DNA of 64,000 nt from Sarcophilus harrisii (lineage: Eukaryota > Chordata > Mammalia > Dasyuromorphia > Dasyuridae), in assembly GCF_902635505.1 (NCBI RefSeq), contig NC_045427.1, positions 53,656,539-53,720,538 on the forward strand, written 5' to 3'. The notes beneath the pieces were generated by a model. That model was not told where the DNA came from. It saw only the letters and a program-made list of their open reading frames with translations, and searched no databases. The translations under genes were made by a program, and so were the position numbers. Within the stretch, counting starts at the first letter, position 1; the number at the start of each line of letters is the position of its first letter. Of this stretch, positions 60,830 through 64,000 are shown one piece after another.

Positions 60830-61325
60830 GAATTCTTTTCTCAAAAACTTAAAATGTTTAGGCTGGTCAAAAACAAGGTTACTGCGATTCATTTGTTTCT
60901 GTAAATTATATGTCTACTCTGTTCCAGTGATCTACCTTTCTATTTTGTAGCCAGTACCAGATAATTTTGATAATTATGGTACAGCTAAAACTCTTTCCTT
61001 TACATTTTTTATTAGTTCCTTTGATATTTGACTTTCTGTTCTTGTGAATGAGTTCTTATTTTTTTTCCTAATTCAGTAAAATAATTTTTTGGGTAATTTA
61101 ATTGGGATGACATTGAATATATACACCAGTTTAGGTAAAATTGTTATTTTTATCATATTGGCCCTGTCTATCCATAAACAATGTTTTTCCAATTATTTAA
61201 ATTTATTTTATTTGTATAAAAAGCTTTTTATAATTTTGTTCAGATAGTTCCTATGTTTGTTTTGGCAGGTATACTTAGCAGGTATTTTATAGTTTATTTT
61301 AATGGGATTAAAATGATTAAAGGGG
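60830..61325 (-). mobile_element. L1 ORF2 segment, inverted
   Basis: Minus-strand text matches L1 ORF2 (ctggtactggctacaaaata, gatagacagggccaatatga). It lies head to head with the plus-strand L1 that follows. Confidence 0.75.
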
Positions 61326-62060
61326 AAATGTTGGAGATGTGCAAAAATTGACATATAATTTAATGTTGGAATAACTATGAACTGATCCCACCAATTTGGA
61401 CAGCAACCTAGAATTGTGCCCAAAGAGTTATTAAATTGCCTATACTCTTAGCAACACCTTTATCATTACTAAACTGATCCCACCAATTTGGACAGCAACC
61501 TAGAATTGTGCCCAAAGAGTTATTAAATTGCCTATACTCTTAGCAACACCTTTATCATTACTAAATCTGTTACTAAAATCTGTTCTGATTAGGGGAAAAG
61601 GAAAACAGTCTATATGTGTTCTAAAATACTTAAGAGTAGCTTTCTTTGTAGTGGCAAAAAACTGAAAATTGGGGAGATATTTAATTGGCAAATGACTGAA
61701 CAAGCTGTGGTATATGATCATGTTACTATGCTATAAAAAATGATGAGCTACGTGATTTTAGAAAAACACGAATAGACTTGCACAAAATAATGAAAAACAA
61801 AATGAACTGAAGGAAGAGAAAGTTAACAGTTAACAGCAAAATCGGGTTTAAAAACTTTTGAGTCACTAAGTAATTTGATTATCATAAATACCCAAATTAA
61901 CTACAAAGAACCTGTGAAGAATACAATTATCTTCATGGGAGAAGGGGGAAGGGGAGGGAAAGGGAGGATGTGTGAGGAAAAAGAGAAAGTGACTTGGTAA
62001 CTATTGTATATCGAAAAAGAATACCAAATTGTCTGTAACAAATTTGTAGTTTCATGTACA
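61326..62060 (+). mobile_element. L1 3' segment with internal 92-bp duplication
   Basis: aaatgttggagatgtgcaaa, ggacagcaacctagaattgt, gtggcaaaaaactgaaaatt and a G-rich 3' part near 61,940. It contains the tandem duplication 61381-61564. Confidence 0.7.
61381..61564. repeat. Perfect 92-bp tandem duplication
   Basis: Two identical 92-bp units (61381-61472 and 61473-61564), each beginning actgatcccaccaatttgga. No difference was found on reading base by base. Confidence 0.95.
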
Positions 62061-62184
62061 ATCATCTTTTTATTCTGTCATGGAAATGCTTGTTTTTATT
62101 TCATAAACTAAACAAATGTTTGCAAATTTTATTTTACAAATGTAAGTAGAAGTCTCTTTTAGGACAACAATTTAGCTTTTAAAA

Positions 62185-62675
62185 AGTTAGTTCCAGTGAT
62201 TTCCTATTCCCTCTAGGTTAAAATAGAATTTGCAGTTTCAATGAAAATTATTTCCCTCTAGCCCTCTATGGTTCATCCAACCAAATTGGATAGATTTGGG
62301 ATGGATTTCTCTCACAAGACATTGTACCTCCCATCACAAAGTTTTTGAGCTATCAGTTCCATATTCTTGGAATACTTTATCCCTCCTTACCTTAGCTTCA
62401 GAGTCCCTCTCTTTCCCTTAAGAAAAAAATCAAATATGATTTTTCTACACGAAGCCTTTCTCCCCTAATTCCTAATATCCTTGCCTCCTTCCAAACTATC
62501 TTGTATTTAACTATTTTGCATATATTTAGATATTAACTTTATTTTTGCAACATGTTTGCCTTCCCATTAAGAATGCAAACTCCTTTCAAGTGGGCATTTT
62601 TCAATTTTTGTACTTTTTTTATTCTCAGGGCCTGAAGTAGAATAGATGTTTAATAAATAATTGTTAACTAATCAT
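62185..62675 (+). mobile_element. L2 LINE 3' end
   Basis: ctccttaccttagcttcaga, gcaaactcctttcaagtggg, then tagatgtttaataaataatt. Old. Confidence 0.7.
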
Positions 62676-63429
62676 ATTTATTTATATTTTAAAAATTCTC
62701 ATCTAAATAATTAGTCATCTAGGGTTAAACTCAACCCTTTAAAGTCTCAACTTTAAAAAGAAAAAACAATACTTAAAACGCAAAGGACACAAACAGACCC
62801 TTACAGCTGAACAATGAAATACAAAATAACTCTCTTTACATAATTGCATATCATTCCTTTTAAGATAAACGCTTTGACATTGTTGCAAATGCTAATAAAG
62901 AAATATCTTTTTCTCAAACTCTGGTTTTCACTTTAGGATTATCATACTAGAGTACTGCTGCATATTTCTCTATCTTTTCTCAATTAATCTAGTGGTTGGC
63001 TCAGTCCCTTCACCATAACTCCTGTCCTAAATAATAACGGATTTCAACATTTCATACTGATACTGCCTCAAGTGTCCTACCTTCTAAATTCCCCAATCTG
63101 CTCAATTCCTACAACAGATTATTCCACCTGAGATTACTTCAATTACTATGACTTCTAACCTCTGTCTCTCCCTTTTCTTATCTAGGCTATCATCCCTCAC
63201 TATTTATACTTTCCAATCTTGACATTTTGTGATTTAGTTCAATTCTAAATCTTTGGTACTTTTTCCTTCTGCCCTATTGCTGATCATGACTTGTTAAACC
63301 TTCACCATCCACTAATTCTGCTTCTATTTACATGCTGTTGAACTAAGCTGCAGAAAATTATGAAATCATGTTCATTAGGTCTATTATTAATGTTACATAA
63401 TTTCAGTTGGGCCCTCCCTGCATTCCACC

Positions 63430-63657
63430 TCCCGATTCTGTGCTCTTCCACCAACCACCTCCTATGCTCATCTCTTCCTCTTCACCTTACTTTAAGACTC
63501 AGTTTAAATCCCATATTTTGCAGGAAGTTTTTCCTAGACCATCTCCCTCATCCTAGTGATATTCATTTCCTCTGAAATTACATTCCATTTATTCAATATA
63601 TATCTTATGCATACAATTTCTTTTGCATGTTGTCTCCTTCCATTAGAATGTGCTCTA
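63430..63657 (+). mobile_element. L2 LINE 3' end, cut by L1
   Basis: gactcagtttaaatcccata, caggaagtttttcctagacc, cattagaatgtgctcta. The next base starts L1 text, so the L1 appears to have inserted into the L2. Confidence 0.65.
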
Positions 63658-64000
63658 GGCAATTTGGAACTATGCCCAAAGGGCTATAAAACTGTGCATA
63701 CCTTATAATCCAGCAGTCTTACTACTGGGTCCGTAAAGAGATTATAAAAGAAGGAAAAGGACCCGTATGTGCAAAAATGTTTGTAGCAGCCCTTTTGAAA
63801 TGGTAAGGAACTGGAAATTAGATGCCCAGTAATTGGCAAATGGCTGATTAAGTTTATGTTACATGAATGTAATGGAATATTATTGTTCTATAAGAAATGA
63901 GGAGGAGAGTGATTTCAGAAAAGCCTGGAATGACTTATATGAACTGATATTGAGTGAAGGTAGCAGAACCAGAAGAACATTATTCACAGTAACAAGATGA
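63658..64000 (+). mobile_element. L1 3' region, runs off the window
   Basis: ggcaatttggaactatgccc, aaagggctataaaactgtgc, gcagaaccagaagaacatta. Closer to the L1 consensus than other copies here. Confidence 0.85.

Larger units (their letters stand above)
58727..64000 (-). other. USP10 intron 1 (partial)
   Basis: MIR-type at about 59245-59400 (-), hairpin plus (AT)29 at 59480-59568, L2 tail at about 59895-60010 (+), MIR-type at about 60235-60365 (-), (GATA)n near 60465-60480, L1 pair 60830-62060, L2 3' ends 62185-62675 and about 63430-63657 (+), L1 63658-64000 (+). No exon 1, promoter or CpG island. Confidence 0.75.

Noticed and set aside
58727-64000. USP10 exon 1 or promoter
   Set aside because: No ATG with an MALHSPQ-like reading frame ending at a phase-0 donor and no CpG-rich stretch.

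Overview
The window is nuclear DNA from a marsupial, probably an Australian one. It is AT-rich, poor in CpG, and crowded with tRNA-derived SINEs of the marsupial MAR1 type, MIR-like CORE-SINEs, L2 and CR1/L3 LINE remains, hAT-type DNA transposon fossils and truncated L1s. Some L1 copies have 3' ends of the kind I associate with Australian marsupials; that last point is from memory and is not proof.

There is one recognisable protein-coding gene, USP10 (ubiquitin-specific peptidase 10), on the minus strand. Thirteen coding exons, matching human exons 2-14, lie between 58,726 and 22,429. All splice sites are canonical and all phases join. Together they encode 787 residues plus a stop. The short first coding exon (about 7 residues in human), the promoter and any CpG island lie beyond 64,000. 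The 3' UTR probably ends near 21,555, just past an AATAAA with a GT-rich downstream element.

Layout: 1-21,550 is the 3' flank. It has no gene I can support and is mostly LINE/SINE fossils, with one solo LTR at 14,929-15,428. 21,555-22,428 is the probable 3' UTR. Exons 14-11 are spread over 22.4-31.1 kb, exons 10-5 are clustered at 33.5-37.5 kb, a 12.4-kb intron 4 follows, the large exon 4 lies at 49.9-50.9 kb, exon 3 at 55.9 kb and exon 2 at 58.7 kb. From 58.7 to 64.0 kb is intron 1, which holds an apparent 5'-inverted L1 and a perfect 92-bp tandem duplication.

The most interesting signals are in intron 3. A 99-nt open segment (53,392-53,490) and a 15-nt segment (55,618-55,632) are each bounded by AG and GT. 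Each is a multiple of 3 and in the exact phase (1-1) needed to enter the USP10 frame between exons 3 and 4. They look like undescribed in-frame alternative exons. Separately, three regulatory phosphosites reported for human USP10 (Thr42-Gln, Ser76, Ser337-Gln) are altered in this species, while the catalytic residues, the G3BP-binding FGDF motif and the PAM2-like motif are kept.
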